Shown here piece by piece: positions 62,563 through 64,000 of a stretch of DNA of 64,000 nucleotides. The DNA is taken from contig JAUXRX010000025.1 of the NCBI GenBank assembly GCA_030681645.1, forward strand, positions 186,001-250,000, given 5' to 3'. The translations under genes and the position numbers were made by a program. The notes beneath the pieces were generated by a model that did no database searches, was not told the origin of the DNA, and saw nothing but the letters and a program-made list of their open reading frames with translations. Source of the stretch: Archangium sp. (GTDB taxonomy: Bacteria > Myxococcota > Myxococcia > Myxococcales > Myxococcaceae). Numbering within the stretch: position 1 is the stretch's first letter; every line of letters begins with the position of its first letter.

Positions 62563-63290
62563 GAGCGTTCGTCCTGCTCGTCTTCCTGGCGGGCTGTCGC
62601 AGCTCGGCCCCCGTGCCGCTGCGCGTGGCGGCCGCGTCGGATCTCACCGAGGCCTTCACCGAGCTGGGGGCGCGCTTCGAGGCCGAGACGAAGACGAAGG
62701 TGGTGTTCTCGTTCGGCTCGTCGGGCCTGCTCGCGAAACAGCTCGCCGAGGGTGCGCCTTTCGACGTCTTCGCGGCGGCCAACGCGAGCTTCGTGGACGA
62801 CGTCATCCAGGCCGGCGCGTGCGACGGCGCGACGAAGCAGAAGTACGCGCGCGGCCGGCTCGCGGCCTGGAGCCTCGCGGGCGCCCTGCCCTCGCTCGAG
62901 TCGATCGCCGACGCGGGGAACCGGCGCATCGCGCTGGCCAACCCCGAGCACGCGCCGTACGGCCGGGCGGCGAAGGAAGCACTCGAACACGCGGGCCTGT
63001 GGAAACGCCTCGAGCCCCGCGTGGTGTACGCAGAGAACGTGCGCCAGGCGCTGCAGCTCGCGCAGACGGGAAACGCCGAGGTGGCGCTGGTCGCGTACTC
63101 GAACGTGATCAACCGCACCGACGGCGTGAAGCTGCTGATCGACCCGTCGCTCTACGCGCCCATCGAGCAGTCCCTGGTGCGCTGCCAGCGGGGCGCGCAG
63201 CCGGAAGCAGCGAAGCGCTTCCTCGAGTTCCTCGTCACCGACGAGTCGCGAGCCTTGCTGGAGCGGTCGGGGTTCACCCATGGCGACTAA
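62559..63290 (+). CDS. modA: Molybdate-binding periplasmic protein ModA
   Basis: A 243-residue lipoprotein (RAFVLLVFLAGCRSS) of the ModA/PBP2 type. LRVAAASDLTEAFTELGARF and VVFSFGSSGLLAKQLAEGAP are the family's N-terminal motif, then FDVFAAANASFVDDV, IALANPEHAPYGRAAKEALE and GNAEVALVAYSNVI. The substrate could also be tungstate. The ATG overlaps the acyltransferase stop. No modB or modC follow; repeat A and a minus-strand gene come next, so the ABC partners must be elsewhere. Confidence 0.9.
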   Translation: MRAFVLLVFLAGCRSSAPVPLRVAAASDLTEAFTELGARFEAETKTKVVFSFGSSGLLAKQLAEGAPFDVFAAANASFVDDVIQAGACDGATKQKYARGRLAAWSLAGALPSLESIADAGNRRIALANPEHAPYGRAAKEALEHAGLWKRLEPRVVYAENVRQALQLAQTGNAEVALVAYSNVINRTDGVKLLIDPSLYAPIEQSLVRCQRGAQPEAAKRFLEFLVTDESRALLERSGFTHGD

Positions 63291-63396
63291 CCTCTCCCTG
63301 CGCAGCGGGGAGAGGTCGGCCGCAGGCCGGGTGAGGGGCGCTCTTGAGCGATCGGCCCCTCACCCCAGCCCTCTCCCCGCTTCGCAGGGAGAGGGA
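63291..63396. repeat. Family A repeat as a complete inverted pair (copies 7 and 8)
   Basis: CCTCTCCCTGCGCAGCGGGGAGAGGTCGGCCGCAGGCCGGGTGAGGGGCG, a short loop, then CCCCTCACCCCAGCCCTCTCCCCGCTTCGCAGGGAGAGGGAG. It matches 32745-32874 nearly base for base in the arms. It starts at the modA stop and ends just before the stop of the opposite gene. Confidence 0.85.
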
Positions 63397-63398
63397 GC

Positions 63399-64000
63399 TC
63401 AGGGACCTGCGTCTGCCCCGCCGTCGGGCAACACGACGGGCGCCTCGATGAAAGGTGGCGGATCGTAGTTGCCGCTCCGCGAGCCCGTGTAGCCCGTCTC
63501 GAACGTGACCGTCGCCCCAGCGAGGATGGGGCCGAACGCGCAGCCACCCGCCCAGCCGAGGAACACCTTCCCCTCCTTGATGCCGTCGACCTTCGCGCCG
63601 GGCGGAATGACGAGCCGGGTGATCGGCACGAGCGAGCAGTCGACTCCCCCGTCTGCGAGGAAACCGGGCGGAACGCCGCCGTCCGAGCCGCCATCCGACG
63701 TACCCGCATCGGCCACGCCCGCGTCGAGCGAGCACACCCGCCCTGCCATGGAGCGCGGTTCCATCGTCGTCTGCGTGCTCTCCCCGGTCCGCGAGAAGCG
63801 GCCTCCCGCAAGCGAGATCGAGATGGCCGCGCAGCTCCCCGCAGAGCCGCCCTGCGCGCCGAGCCCGAGGATGAACCTGTCGTCCTGGTTGTGATCGACG
63901 AGCCCCGCCAGCGACGCGGCGCGGACGCCGGCATCCAGCGTGTGCTGCGTGTCGTTCACCACCACCAGCTTCTGCAGGTCGAGCCGGCTCGACTTGAGAT
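63399..64000 (-). CDS. Hypothetical protein, 5' end beyond the window (partial)
   Basis: At least 200 codons are visible and the frame runs off the window edge with no stop, so the gene begins upstream on the minus strand. Visible features: LVDHNQDDRFILGLGAQGGS (an Asp-rich loop), a Gly/Ser/Asp-rich hinge (DAGVADAGTSDGGSDGGVPP), VPITRLVIPPGAKVDGIKEG and a C-terminal stretch with GWAGGCAFGPILAGATVTFE. The DAG/DGG-rich hinge is typical of myxobacterial secreted proteins. No known family recognised. Confidence 0.55.
   Translation of the reverse strand, partial: LKSSRLDLQKLVVVNDTQHTLDAGVRAASLAGLVDHNQDDRFILGLGAQGGSAGSCAAISISLAGGRFSRTGESTQTTMEPRSMAGRVCSLDAGVADAGTSDGGSDGGVPPGFLADGGVDCSLVPITRLVIPPGAKVDGIKEGKVFLGWAGGCAFGPILAGATVTFETGYTGSRSGNYDPPPFIEAPVVLPDGGADAGP

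Overview
The window is high-GC DNA (roughly two thirds G+C by eye) with gene content and protein styles typical of the Myxococcota, most like the Cystobacterineae. Pointers are a MYXO-CTERM-like sorting motif, many short-lipobox lipoproteins, MopE-type metal-binding repeats, DUF2330 and DUF4388 proteins, a giant RHS protein and frequent GTG/TTG starts. I saw no tRNA, rRNA, CRISPR array, IS transposase or prophage. No gap between genes exceeds about 250 bases; the larger gaps hold two families of dispersed palindromic repeats (called A and B here).

Layout. 1-8.6 kb: the 3' end of pntB, then ilvE, sdaA, a DUF4286 protein, a TPR protein, an SRPBCC protein, a membrane protein and a GlcD-like FAD oxidase. 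8.8-21.1 kb, all minus strand: the translation operon rpsB-tsf-pyrH-frr, split between tsf and pyrH by a 7.4-kb cassette. The cassette holds a 1966-residue RHS protein with a cysteine-rich tip, a small coupled gene that looks like its immunity gene, and a coupled lipoprotein gene. A receiver/degenerate GGDEF gene follows frr. 21-32.7 kb: a 2OG-Fe(II) oxygenase-like protein, a 1299-residue MopE-repeat lipoprotein, a fused pabA-pabB gene with an A repeat inside its reading frame, a RibD-C reductase, a Uma2 nuclease-like protein, an EF-hand protein and several unknowns. 32.9-41.9 kb: a CpaF/TadA ATPase, a TPR protein, lipoproteins, a TetA-like MFS transporter behind a very long hairpin, a DUF2330 protein, a fatty acid hydroxylase coupled to a SCO protein, and a beta-barrel protein. 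41.9-54.6 kb: priA, a Phd/ParE toxin-antitoxin pair, a large REC/coiled-coil/DUF4388/J-like protein, def, nth, an M23 peptidase, an HU gene and a beta-helix lipoprotein. 54.7-64 kb: pssA, cinA, a GT-C-like membrane protein, a DUF1285 protein, a NagZ-like GH3 enzyme, then a coupled run of aspartyl-protease-like lipoprotein, LpxL-like acyltransferase and modA. A partial unknown gene leaves the window on the minus strand.

Most genes are housekeeping or envelope functions. Many neighbours are translationally coupled through ATGA or GTGA overlaps. The most unusual region is the RHS cassette inside a core translation operon. It is in the same orientation as the host genes, its ends look lower in GC than its core, and the RHS protein carries an internal MYXO-CTERM-like segment directly joined to a lipoprotein-type signal.
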